A stretch of 64,000 nt of DNA from UBA2767 sp965228625 (GTDB lineage Bacteria; Pseudomonadota; Alphaproteobacteria; Rhizobiales; Methyloligellaceae): positions 4,340,001-4,404,000 of the forward strand of contig OZ245829.1 in assembly GCA_965228625.1 (NCBI GenBank), written 5' to 3'. The notes beneath the pieces were generated by a model. It did no database searches and was not told the DNA's origin. It saw only the letters and a program-made list of their open reading frames with translations. The translations under genes and the position numbers were made by a program. This document shows, one piece after another, positions 24,362 through 32,682 of this stretch (position 1 is its first letter; each line of letters starts with the position of its first letter).

Positions 24362-25690
24362 CTAAGTATGCTGATCCGGGTGCTTCGCCGCGGCATCATC
24401 GTGGTGTTCTTCCGCGCCCCGGCCGTCATCCTCCGGCGGTGACTGATAGATCGTGCGGTAGACGGCGATCGCGTAAGGACTGAATGCCCTGATTCTGAGT
24501 CGCTGCCGCATGGATGGAGGAATCCGCACGAAGACGCCCGTATCCGTGAACAGGTCATCCGCGTCGATATCGACGCAGACGACGTAGAGCGCGCGCGGGT
24601 CCTGTTTGTAGGAACGGACGACCTGCGCGATCACGCGCTCGAGCATTGAGCGGTCGAAGGGGTTGTTGAGATAGAAGACGATGTCGCCTTCCGGAATGGG
24701 AAGACGCAAGGCGCTCGTGTGCTCGCATTCCACGTCGCGGCATTTCATGAGCGAACGCGGGTACTGCGCGATATTCAGTCGGCAATCGTTGGCGAGTTCT
24801 TCGGCAATCTCCGCTCCCGTTACTTTCTCGAACGGAAAATGGGACGCCATCAGCAGGACCCGGCCGCGCCCCGCGCCATAGTCAATAAACGTGTGCCGCT
24901 CGACGGGACCGGGCAGCAGGTCCATCGCCCACTCGAACACGAGGCGCGGCGTCGGACGGTAGTCGTGCCCCGAGCGGCGCAGTTGATGTGGAACGCGGAC
25001 GATCGAGAGCGGAATATGTTCCGCCGTCGGCACGAAGCAGAGCTGTTCGACGGTTCGGTCGGGACCGTATCTGTGTGCAAGGAGCAGAAATCGACGATAG
25101 TCCCGCGCAAGAGCCGTTCTGTTCAGGCGGCTGGCGGCGGTTGCGGCGGCCCGGGAGAGAAACGGTTTGACGCGCGTGCGATAGAAGGTGCCAAGCGCAA
25201 GGCCGCCGCGCTCGCTTCCCTTTCGCAAGCCCGCGGCGGTCTTTGACAGGGCCGGGCCGGCCGTGGCCTTGGCACGTGCTCCGCCGCGTTGGGTGACCTG
25301 GCGTGTCTTGGTGACGGTGCGACGAAGCTGCCGCTCCAGCCGCTTGAGCCGCGCGGCAAGCTCCTTGTCCGACTGCTCCTTGTCCGACTGCTCCTTATCC
25401 GGCTGCGCCTTATCCGGCTGCGCCTTGTCCGACTGCTCCTTGTCCGACTGCTCCTTGTCCGACTGCTCCTTGTCCGACCGCTCCTTGTCGAGCTGCTCGG
25501 TGTCCGTTGTGTCGTGTGGGGGCGTGGTGTCCGCGACTTCGGAAGGCGGCCCGTCTTGCGGGGCCGGAGGCTCCTGCTTGGCCTGCGCCGCCGCGGCGCG
25601 TGGTTCCGGCGCCGGTGCGTCCGGCACGTGCGGCGGCTTCGGCTCGGATGCTGTCTGCACCCTGACCTCTTTATTGTCGGTGTCCGCCAT
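24362..25690 (-). CDS. Class I SAM-dependent methyltransferase with repeat-rich N-terminal extension
   Basis: 442 residues in three parts. Residues 1-64 are Pro/Glu/Ala-rich; about 65-109 are nine SDK/PDK-x-Q pentapeptide repeats; about 115-190 are Arg/Lys/Ala-rich helix. A Rossmann methyltransferase domain follows, with SAM motif I TFIDYGAGRGRVLLMAS and post-motif acid in VTGAEIAEELANDCRLNI; FYLNNPFD replaces the usual motif IV. The substrate is unknown. The domain resembles small histone-lysine/DOT1-like bacterial methyltransferases only in its core. The extension may tether the enzyme. Confidence 0.7.
   Translation of the reverse strand: MADTDNKEVRVQTASEPKPPHVPDAPAPEPRAAAAQAKQEPPAPQDGPPSEVADTTPPHDTTDTEQLDKERSDKEQSDKEQSDKEQSDKAQPDKAQPDKEQSDKEQSDKELAARLKRLERQLRRTVTKTRQVTQRGGARAKATAGPALSKTAAGLRKGSERGGLALGTFYRTRVKPFLSRAAATAASRLNRTALARDYRRFLLLAHRYGPDRTVEQLCFVPTAEHIPLSIVRVPHQLRRSGHDYRPTPRLVFEWAMDLLPGPVERHTFIDYGAGRGRVLLMASHFPFEKVTGAEIAEELANDCRLNIAQYPRSLMKCRDVECEHTSALRLPIPEGDIVFYLNNPFDRSMLERVIAQVVRSYKQDPRALYVVCVDIDADDLFTDTGVFVRIPPSMRQRLRIRAFSPYAIAVYRTIYQSPPEDDGRGAEEHHDDAAAKHPDQHT
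25365..25499 (-). repeat. Nine tandem 15-base repeats encoding DKxQS/P pentapeptides
   Basis: Nine 15-base units, mostly TTGTCCGACTGCTCC on the plus strand with variants TTATCCGGCTGCGCC and TTGTCCGACCGCTCC. The frame is maintained, so they are coding minisatellite repeats in the methyltransferase N-terminus and are likely length-variable. Confidence 0.93.
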
Positions 25691-25929
25691 TGCTGGTCCC
25701 GGCAAAGAGTCGATCTCTCACACGCAAACCTAGCTCTTAGCCTATTCCCACAGGCACGTCACGCCGGGTAGGGCCGACGCACGTCTCGTCTGCTTGATGA
25801 GAATTACGAAAAGCCGAAATGATCGAAAATGTGATATCTTACTGATTCGCAGGGCGAATCATTGATTGATGCGAGGGCGCCCTGAAGGCCGGTCTGTATT
25901 GCGTCGACCAGAAGATGCGGTGGGGATTG

Positions 25930-26490
25930 ATGGCGCACACCAAGGCGTTGCGTACGGCCGTACGCAACAAGCTGATTATGTTGTTGCCGCGGCTGCGGCG
26001 ATTTGCATTGGTTCTGGCGGGGGATGGCGAGAGCGCCGACATGCTCTTGCGAAACACCTGCAACAAAATGCTCGATGAGGACGAGACGTACCAGCAGGGT
26101 ACGGCGTTCGACATCTGGGCCTTCCGACGATTGCACGATGAGTGGCTCAGGGATCTGAGGTCGCACAATTCGCCGATCGCACAAGTGCGGGCGGATCCGT
26201 CCATTTTCGAACGTGACCGACGTCTATGTCCGGACGTCCGCATTACCGAGGTTGCCGAGATTCTCGTCAAGCTGCCGCCGCAGCAGCGCTCCGCCGCGAT
26301 GCTGATCTGGGGCGAGAGCCTTTCATATGATGATGCCGCAACCATTCTCGACACCGACGCACAAACCGTTCTGGCCCGGGTCAGCCGGGCCTTGGCCTCC
26401 TTCGTTGAACGTGCCGACTGGCTCGACGGTATCGGCGGTCACGAGGCGGACGTTCAGCAGTTGCAACGGATCGACAGGCGGACGGGTTGA
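25930..26490 (+). CDS. ECF-type RNA polymerase sigma factor
   Basis: 186 residues with sigma-70 region 2 (LLPRLRRFALVLAGDGESADMLLRNTCNKM; FDIWAFRRLHDEWLRDLRS) and region 4 (LVKLPPQQRSAAMLIWGESLSYDDAATILDTDAQTVLARVSRAL), joined by a short linker, as in ECF sigma factors. The start at 25930 has GGTGGGGA upstream. Its stop overlaps by one base the start of a membrane-anchored protein with an anti-sigma layout, so activity is probably released by an envelope signal. Regulon unknown; no ECF-type promoter was identified upstream. Confidence 0.85.
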   Translation: MAHTKALRTAVRNKLIMLLPRLRRFALVLAGDGESADMLLRNTCNKMLDEDETYQQGTAFDIWAFRRLHDEWLRDLRSHNSPIAQVRADPSIFERDRRLCPDVRITEVAEILVKLPPQQRSAAMLIWGESLSYDDAATILDTDAQTVLARVSRALASFVERADWLDGIGGHEADVQQLQRIDRRTG

Positions 26491-27494
26491 TGACGGAACT
26501 CAAGGACGAACTCCTGGTGGCCTACGCCGAAGGGCAGTTGGCCAAGGATCAGTCGAAGGCGATCAAGCGGGTTCTCGAGGAAGATCAGGTCGCGGCCCAA
26601 CGGGTGGAAGCCCTGAAAGCGGCGCGCGCACATCTGGAGACTGCCTTTGATGCGATGATGGCGGGTGAACCCACGCCGCCGGAAGAACAGACGCGCACGC
26701 TGGCCGAGCCGGCCACGTTCAAAATCCGCGACCCGCTTCGCACTTTCCTGCGCCGGGCCGCCGCGCTCACACCGCTCGGACTGGTCGGGCCGCTTCTCGT
26801 CCGGTCCCTGACGTTTGTGTGGGTCGGCCTTGGCGGCGTGGTTGCGGGAGCCGCCGGCGGATATCTGCTCTACGACCAGTTGCAGGCGGAACCGTTCGAG
26901 ACCGTAATCGTGATTCCACCCGAGGCGCCGGAGGCTTCAGCGCCGGCCGCGACACCGCAGGCGCCGGCACTGCCGAGCTGGGCGGACGATGTCGCGCGCG
27001 CGCACACGCTGCTCAGCCGCGATACGTTTTCCACCAGCCTGCTTGGAGAAGGAAACGCCGATCTGGTGGGCTTCAAGATCTCGAAAGTGTTCGGGAAGGA
27101 ATTCAGTATTCCCGACTTGAGCGCCGACAACCTGGTGTTCCAGCGCGCGCAGATGCTGCAGCGCGATGGCGTGCCATTCGCGCAGGTCGCGTATCTGCCC
27201 CGCGCCGGGTCACCGCTTGCGCTTTACGTGAAAGCATCCACGGACGTTGCTCAGCCGATCCATGTTCGCGAGCAGGGCAAGCTTTCGCTTGGGACGTGGA
27301 CGCATCGCGGATTGGCGATGTTGCTTGCCGGCGAGCTTCCGGAGGACAAGCTGCGGGCCGTTGCCGATGCGATCAACGAGCAATTGTCGGGCGGGAAAAC
27401 GCCTGTCGGGGATACCGGAGTTCCGGCCGCACCGGTTTCAAAAGGCAGGTCAATCGATCTGCGCAAGCACGTGAGTCCCTCGGACGCCGAGTAA
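26490..27494 (+). CDS. Probable membrane-anchored anti-sigma factor
   Basis: 334 residues. A cytoplasmic helical N-terminus (about 1-100; ELLVAYAEGQLAKDQSKAIKRVLEEDQ) resembles anti-sigma domains but lacks the HxxxCxxC zinc motif. A membrane helix (about 112-132) precedes a Pro/Ala-rich linker and a periplasmic domain of about 170 residues with LSRDTFSTSLLGEGNADLVGFKISKVFGKEFSIPDLS. The last resembles the periplasmic portion of ChrR/RsiW-like membrane regulators only in architecture. It is translationally coupled (TGATG) to the ECF sigma gene, which is the main evidence for the role. Confidence 0.7.
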   Translation: MTELKDELLVAYAEGQLAKDQSKAIKRVLEEDQVAAQRVEALKAARAHLETAFDAMMAGEPTPPEEQTRTLAEPATFKIRDPLRTFLRRAAALTPLGLVGPLLVRSLTFVWVGLGGVVAGAAGGYLLYDQLQAEPFETVIVIPPEAPEASAPAATPQAPALPSWADDVARAHTLLSRDTFSTSLLGEGNADLVGFKISKVFGKEFSIPDLSADNLVFQRAQMLQRDGVPFAQVAYLPRAGSPLALYVKASTDVAQPIHVREQGKLSLGTWTHRGLAMLLAGELPEDKLRAVADAINEQLSGGKTPVGDTGVPAAPVSKGRSIDLRKHVSPSDAE

Positions 27495-27579
27495 AGTCTG
27501 GTCGCCATTTCAACGAGGTTCCGGCTTTTCTTCGTCTCATTGAGGCTGCAAACTGGCCACGGAATACGGGGGGACTGCC

Positions 27580-29091
27580 GTGGCCAACTCGACGCTGACC
27601 TATCTCGCACTGTTTTCCCTTGCCTATGTGGCGGCCATCCTGTTCGCTCACCGTGGCAAGGCGCGCCACGCGAGCGGCCTGACGGAGTTTTTTGTTTCGG
27701 GGCGCGACCTCGGGCTCGGAACGGCCATTGCCACCCTGGGCGCCACCGAAATCGGCCTTATCACCATCGCCTATAATGCCCAGAAGGGGTTCAACGAGGG
27801 ATTCGCGGCGTTTCATATCGGCCTTGCCGCGCTTGTGGGCTGTGTGTTCGTCGGCGCGCTTGGCTTCGTCGTCAAACCTATTCGCCGAACCGGGGTTCTG
27901 ACGCTTCCGGAATATTACGAGCAGCGCTACGGGCGGGACATCCGCGTGTTCGGAGCGATCGTCATGGCCATGGGCGGCATTCTGAACATGGGGCTTTTCC
28001 TCAAGGTCGCCTCCCTGTTTCTCGCCGCCATGCTGTCGGCGAACGGTGCGGAAGTGAATGTGAACGTCCTCATGATCACCCTGATCGCGGTTGCGGTGAT
28101 TTATACCTGCTATGGGGGCATGCGCTCGGTGATCATCACCGACGTGTTCCAGTTCGTCCTTCTGGCAGCGGGACTGGTCTTTGCCGTCATCTTTCTCACT
28201 CGCCTCATTCCGCTGGATCAGGCGGTTTCGCTCGTCAAGGAACACAAGGGCGTCGGTGGCTTCGACCCGTTTGCGAATGAAAGCTTCGGGCTGAGCTACG
28301 TGCTCTGGATGATTCTCGTCGCCGGCGTCGTGTCCGCGGCGATCTGGCCGACGGCGCTTTCGCGCGCCCTGTGCATCGAGAAAGAGGAGACGGTTCAGCG
28401 CGCCTATCTCATCTCCAGCGTGATCTTCCTGTCCCGCATGATCATTCCCGCCTTCCTCGGGGTTCTCGCCTTCTGCTATTTCAATATTCCGGCGATCGGC
28501 GGTTCGGAACTGTTGTCGGGCCACGGCAGCGACGCCGACCTCGTCGCGACCCCGCTCATGCTCGGCCACGCCATGCCGTCATGGCTGCTCGCCTTCCTGG
28601 CGGTCGCGATGTTCGCCTCTTTCATGTCGACCCAGGACAGCTATCTGTTCTGTTGGGCTTCAATCCTTTCCCGTGATGTGCTCGGGCCCGTATTCGGTAC
28701 GGTCGACAATGAGCGCGCGCAGAAGTGGGGGACCCGGATCCTCATCGTGGTGATCGCCCTGTACGAGCTCTATTGGGGCCTTATCTATGAGGGCCGCGAG
28801 GACATCTGGGACTATCTCGCCGTTTCCGGTTCCATCTATTTCTGCTCCGGCATCGTCCTCCTCGCCGGCGGACTGTACTGGAAGGGCGCGACGCGGCGCG
28901 GCGCGCTCTGGGCGCTCGTTCTCGGGTTCACGGCCGTCGTGGCGCTTTCGCCCATCAAGACGGCGCTCGGACTTGAGGGCGTTTCAAGTCCGATGATCGG
29001 ATTTGCCGCCATTGGCCTTTCCCTCGTGGGATTCGTCGTCGGGTCGCTCAGCGAGGGCCGTGTCGCTCGCCGGGAAAAGGGTGCGGCATGA
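27580..29091 (+). CDS. Sodium:solute symporter family (SSSF) protein
   Basis: 503 residues, about thirteen predicted helices. SSSF signatures include EFFVSGRDLGLGTAIATLGATEIG, the LTLPEYYEQRYGRDIRVFGAIV segment and the sodium-site helix with FASFMSTQDSYLFCWASILSRDV. The substrate is unknown; the family carries amino acids, sugars, carboxylates and polyamines. A GTG start follows a GGGGGG Shine-Dalgarno. The next gene overlaps the stop by 4 bases and encodes a 39-residue membrane protein, typical of symporters with a small accessory subunit. Confidence 0.87.
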   Translation: MANSTLTYLALFSLAYVAAILFAHRGKARHASGLTEFFVSGRDLGLGTAIATLGATEIGLITIAYNAQKGFNEGFAAFHIGLAALVGCVFVGALGFVVKPIRRTGVLTLPEYYEQRYGRDIRVFGAIVMAMGGILNMGLFLKVASLFLAAMLSANGAEVNVNVLMITLIAVAVIYTCYGGMRSVIITDVFQFVLLAAGLVFAVIFLTRLIPLDQAVSLVKEHKGVGGFDPFANESFGLSYVLWMILVAGVVSAAIWPTALSRALCIEKEETVQRAYLISSVIFLSRMIIPAFLGVLAFCYFNIPAIGGSELLSGHGSDADLVATPLMLGHAMPSWLLAFLAVAMFASFMSTQDSYLFCWASILSRDVLGPVFGTVDNERAQKWGTRILIVVIALYELYWGLIYEGREDIWDYLAVSGSIYFCSGIVLLAGGLYWKGATRRGALWALVLGFTAVVALSPIKTALGLEGVSSPMIGFAAIGLSLVGFVVGSLSEGRVARREKGAA

Positions 29092-29207
29092 GCATCGAGA
29101 GCTGGGTATCACTGTGGACTGTATTGCTCTGGCTCAGCGCCGGCGCGTTCGGCGCGCTCGCGCTGTTGATCACGATCCGTTACGCCAAACAGCTATTTGG
29201 GAAGTGA
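29088..29207 (+). CDS. Symporter small accessory membrane protein, 39 residues
   Basis: ATG at 29088 overlaps the symporter stop (ATGA). The protein begins MSIESWVSLWTVLLWLSAG and ends RYAKQLFGK; it has one hydrophobic helix (about 6-30) and a basic C-terminal tail, predicting a single-pass inner-membrane protein. Small proteins of this shape follow sodium:solute symporters in many bacteria and are named symporter small accessory proteins. It probably stabilises or modulates the transporter. Confidence 0.75.
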   Translation: MSIESWVSLWTVLLWLSAGAFGALALLITIRYAKQLFGK

Positions 29208-29267
29208 CACGCACGTCACCGTGCAGGCTCGTTCGGAGATTGAGAAATCTCGCGGCGCGTTGCAGCC

Positions 29268-29777
29268 CTACCTGCTATCCGTGGGTGTAAGAGCCTCATC
29301 CAGACTGTAGTCGCCTTCGCGAACTGACGGGGCCGGCAGCTTAACTTCCTCCTGCGGTTTTTCTTCTACTTTCTTTTTCGGCGAGTAATCACCGGCCAGA
29401 TGGCGATTGATCTCGGGCCGGATCTCCTCGATCTTGGCCTTGCTGCAATAACCCGGCGTTTCCTTGACCTTGTCATAAAACGCGAGGAACGCCTTGTCGT
29501 AGGTGGAGTTGAGCGTCTGGATGGTCTCCGAGGACGCGCCTTGACCGCGTTCCCAGTTGAGATAGTCGCTTTTGAGTTTCTGCGGGTTCAGGCCGAACGC
29601 GCAATAACGCGCATTCGCAGCCGTCCAGGCGACCTGCACGGCACGCTCCGACGGCGTAGACGGCTTGGGAAGGGCCGCGGCCTCGCTTGCAGGCGTCGAA
29701 TCCCCGCCGAGCCGGGCACCGCAACCCGCCAACGCAATACATGTCAAGATAGTCAGTGTTGACGGCCTCAATGCCAT
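29268..29777 (-). CDS. Hypothetical lipoprotein
   Basis: 169 residues with a lipoprotein signal ending at LAGC (cysteine about residue 19). The mature part has two further cysteines (ARYCAFGL and TPGYCSKAK) that could form a disulfide, helical segments, and a charged tail (KKKVEEKPQEEV). No family recognised by eye. ATG 29777 is preferred over GTG 29780. It faces the symporter operon convergently and diverges from the DUF924 gene. Confidence 0.7.
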   Translation of the reverse strand: MALRPSTLTILTCIALAGCGARLGGDSTPASEAAALPKPSTPSERAVQVAWTAANARYCAFGLNPQKLKSDYLNWERGQGASSETIQTLNSTYDKAFLAFYDKVKETPGYCSKAKIEEIRPEINRHLAGDYSPKKKVEEKPQEEVKLPAPSVREGDYSLDEALTPTDSR

Positions 29778-29943
29778 CACTCGCTCCGCGACCTCGCGCC
29801 TCTTTGCTCCTGTCGGTACAATACCAACTCGTGGTCAAATTGTGTCCACAGCTCTGACGTGCCTGTCGACCGCGACAACACGGATTTGCCAGAAAGTCTT
29901 GACCAAAATGAGAGACGGGTTCCGTGATATTTGAAAGAGTGCG

Positions 29944-30504
29944 ATGACGCAAGACGATCTGCCGGAAGAAGTGCGTGACGTGCTGCGTTTCTGGTACGGC
30001 GCTCTCGCTCCTGACCAATGGTGGACGCGGGATGAGACGGTGGACCGGGAAATCACGGTGCGTTTTGCTTCGCTGTATCTGCGACTGGCGGACGAGGTGC
30101 CGGATAGCTGGCTGTCGACGCCGCAGGGCCGGCTCGCCGCCGTGATCGTGCTCGACCAGTTCCCCCGCAATATTTTCCGCGACGATCCGCGGGCCTACGG
30201 CACGGACGTAAAGGCGCTGAAAATTGCCCAGGGCACGATCGCCTCGGGAGAAGACAAGAAACTGACGGACGAACAACGTACGTTCCTCTACATGCCGTTT
30301 CAGCATTCGGAGGAGCCGGAGATACAGGCACAATCGGTCGAGCTGTTCCGGTCCCTTGGCGACGTTGAGCAGATCGATTTTGCGGAAAAGCACAAGATGG
30401 TGATCGAGCGGTTTGGCCGGTTCCCGCACCGTAATGCGGTGCTCGGCAGGAAGACGACGGCGACGGAAAGACTCTTTCTCAACGAGCCGGGCCTGTTCTG
30501 GTAG
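29944..30504 (+). CDS. DUF924 family protein
   Basis: 186 residues. The helical TPR-like DUF924 family is identified by VLRFWYG at the N-terminus, VIVLDQFPRNIFRD, FLYMPFQHSE and the C-terminal RFGRFPHRNAVLGRKTTATE. The family is widespread in proteobacteria and uncharacterised; conserved Asp/Arg/His residues suggest an enzymatic or ligand-binding site. It is monocistronic, with a 142-base gap before the next gene. Confidence 0.9.
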   Translation: MTQDDLPEEVRDVLRFWYGALAPDQWWTRDETVDREITVRFASLYLRLADEVPDSWLSTPQGRLAAVIVLDQFPRNIFRDDPRAYGTDVKALKIAQGTIASGEDKKLTDEQRTFLYMPFQHSEEPEIQAQSVELFRSLGDVEQIDFAEKHKMVIERFGRFPHRNAVLGRKTTATERLFLNEPGLFW

Positions 30505-30646
30505 GAACAGTGATAACGTGCGCGTGGTTTGGCGTTCCGTATCCCGGAGTTTCGGTAGCCTATTGACGGCGCGAGGGGCCGTACGGTGTTATTGGCGGCG
30601 TCGCGCAAGAGGGCGGGTCGCGCGGCAGTTGTGACAGGGGTCGTGA

Positions 30647-31597
30647 GTGGCAAAAACCAAAAATGCCGAAAAGGCGCGGCGGCGTACCTTGCCGTTTGTA
30701 ATCAAGGCCCTGGGGCTGTGCGTTCTCGCGTTCATCGTTCTGTTGGTCGTCCTGCCGGCGCCACCGGAGATTGAATCCGGAGGCGTGACGCAGGTTGCCA
30801 GACATGTGCCCAAACTGCGCGATACGGTCGACCCGATTACAAACAACGCGCCGCCGGTCATCAGCAATTTTCCCAGGGTTGCGGGCCCGACCGTCGTACC
30901 GGTCGTGCCGCCCGCGCCAACGCAGCCTGCCGTCCCGATCGCGCCTCCGGTCTCTGTTGCCGTCCCGGGTCCCGAACCTCGGACCAGGGGCATAACGCCC
31001 GTACTGCCCGGCGCACCGGCCCAGTTGCCCGAACCTGATGCCGTTGCGCCCGCCGCACCGGTCCCGTCGCCTGAACCTGAAGTCGTGACGCCCGCCGCGC
31101 CCGCGCCACCGAACCCGGTTCGCAAGCCGCAGGAGGCAACCGAACCCGATTCGACCCAGCCGGCCGCGCAGGACGAGCCGAAACGGCAACTCCCATGGCG
31201 GATACCGGGCGAGACCGCCGCGCTTCCACCGGAATCCGCGCCCGCGCCCCAGTCATCGAGCGGAGGCGCGCTTCCGTCTGCTTCCGCAATCAACAGTTGG
31301 GTGAAGTCGCAAGCCTGGGAGTTTCTCGGTGGAGTCGATACCCAGGGCAACATCCTCTACCGCTTCGAAGTGTGGCTTGAGGCGCCAAGTGGTGCGCTCA
31401 AGAACGTCAAATCCGTCGCCTATGAGTATGATGCGCCGTCCGCCACCCCGAAAGTGCGGGAATCGGACCGCGCGGAGGGTGGTTTTCGTGCGCGCTTCGG
31501 CAGTCTTGCCTGCGCCAAGGAAATCACCATCACGCTGACCATGGCCGACGGGCAGAAACAGCGCACCAAGGTCGATGGCTGCCAGGTGCTGAACTAG
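30647..31597 (+). CDS. Single-pass membrane protein with Pro-rich linker and YEATS-like C-terminal domain
   Basis: 316 residues: a basic N-terminus, one membrane helix (about 16-40), a Pro/Ala-rich spacer (about 80-215), and a compact C-terminal domain of about 100 residues (WEFLGGVDTQGNILYRFEVWLEAPSGALKNVKSVAYEYD...ITITLTMADGQKQRTKVDG). The last part resembles prokaryotic YEATS (pYEATS) beta-sandwiches in length and in the terminal DG-K/R strand pattern, but this is by eye only. The GTG start has no strong Shine-Dalgarno. It is not visibly coexpressed with its neighbours. Confidence 0.55.
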   Translation: MAKTKNAEKARRRTLPFVIKALGLCVLAFIVLLVVLPAPPEIESGGVTQVARHVPKLRDTVDPITNNAPPVISNFPRVAGPTVVPVVPPAPTQPAVPIAPPVSVAVPGPEPRTRGITPVLPGAPAQLPEPDAVAPAAPVPSPEPEVVTPAAPAPPNPVRKPQEATEPDSTQPAAQDEPKRQLPWRIPGETAALPPESAPAPQSSSGGALPSASAINSWVKSQAWEFLGGVDTQGNILYRFEVWLEAPSGALKNVKSVAYEYDAPSATPKVRESDRAEGGFRARFGSLACAKEITITLTMADGQKQRTKVDGCQVLN

Positions 31598-31612
31598 AGC
31601 CTCTGAATTAGT

Positions 31613-31629
31613 ACGTTCCGCCAGAACGT
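31613..31629. repeat. Short hairpin between convergent genes
   Basis: ACGTTC-cgcca-GAACGT is a perfect 6-base stem in the 71-base gap between the convergent YEATS-like and ycjF genes. There is no T run, so termination activity is doubtful. Confidence 0.3.
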
Positions 31630-31668
31630 CGCCGGGTTGACTGAAAGAGTTCTGGCTGGTGCCTGACG

Positions 31669-32682
31669 TCAGGATTGGGACTTGCCGGCGACCTGACGGG
31701 CCACATCGGCCAGCAGCGTGCGCAGACGCGGCGGGTTGGCCTTGATGAAGGGCAGGGGCCGGCAGACCTCGATCGTCGCGAGCCCGATCCGTGCCGTCAG
31801 CGCGCCGTTGAACAATCCTTCTCCCAGACGCGCCGAGAGCTTCGCCATCAGCCGGTGGCCGATCATCTGCTGAATGAGATCGTCGCCAAGAGCGATGCCG
31901 CCGGTCAGCGCGATGTGGGTCACGACCATGCGCGCCAGCTTGAACAGCCCGAAGGTTCCCGGCCGCACCCCGTAGACGGTGGCGATGCCGCGCAACATCT
32001 GCACGTTCTGCGCGGCAACGACAATCATGTCGAGAACGGCGACCGGACTGATCGCGGTCACGACCGAAACCCGCTTCGCTGCTGTTGCGATGACCTGCCG
32101 CGCTTCCGTGTCCAGCGGCGTCATGAGTTCACGCTCGGACAGGCTCAGCGCCTCGATCGCGTTCATGAACTCGGAATCGTGCTCCTTCAGGCGTGCCTGG
32201 GCCCATGACAGGTCCGGCCGCGAGCGATAGAGGCCCTGCAGGTCGGCCGTCACCTGTTTGGCCAGGTCCTTGTCCTCTTTGCGGACCGCGTCGTCCGCTT
32301 TCTGGCGCAGTTTTCCCAGTTTGCGCAGACGGAACAATGCCCAGAGTTCACGAGCGATGATGACGACCGCCGAGAATGCGGCGAGGCCGAGCAAGCCGAG
32401 CGCCGCCCAGCCGATCCAGTCCTGCCGCGTAAGCAGACCCGCTACCAGGTCATTCAGCCACAGCCCGGCACCGATGGCGACAAGGCCACCCAACGCGCCA
32501 AGAAGGATGCCGCCCCATCTCACACCGCGCGGCGTGTACGGCGCCGGCATCTCCGGCGCTGTCGCGGTCTCGGTGGGCACGAGGTCATCGGCGTCGGCCT
32601 CCGGCGTCTCGCGCACGACGAGGTTCGGGTCGTCCTGCGCAAAAGCGCGCGGTGCGCGTTTTGATTTCGTCGGTGTCGTCAC
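31669..32682 (-). CDS. ycjF: YcjF/TIGR01620 family inner-membrane protein (DUF697)
   Basis: 337 residues: an acidic N-terminal tail, two membrane helices (about 57-77 and 90-110), a helical stretch, then a C-terminal DUF697 domain (TAISPVAVLDMIVVAAQNVQMLRGIATVYGVRPGTFGLFKLARMVV). In E. coli ycjX-ycjF is a phage-shock-linked stress operon. The gene overlaps the ycjX stop by 4 bases (ATGA), confirming the same pairing here. Function remains undefined; a complex with the YcjX NTPase is likely. Confidence 0.9.
   Translation of the reverse strand: MTTPTKSKRAPRAFAQDDPNLVVRETPEADADDLVPTETATAPEMPAPYTPRGVRWGGILLGALGGLVAIGAGLWLNDLVAGLLTRQDWIGWAALGLLGLAAFSAVVIIARELWALFRLRKLGKLRQKADDAVRKEDKDLAKQVTADLQGLYRSRPDLSWAQARLKEHDSEFMNAIEALSLSERELMTPLDTEARQVIATAAKRVSVVTAISPVAVLDMIVVAAQNVQMLRGIATVYGVRPGTFGLFKLARMVVTHIALTGGIALGDDLIQQMIGHRLMAKLSARLGEGLFNGALTARIGLATIEVCRPLPFIKANPPRLRTLLADVARQVAGKSQS

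Noticed and set aside
25365..25499. CRISPR-like array
   Set aside because: Units are 15 bases without spacers, lie in frame inside a methyltransferase gene and no cas genes are present.
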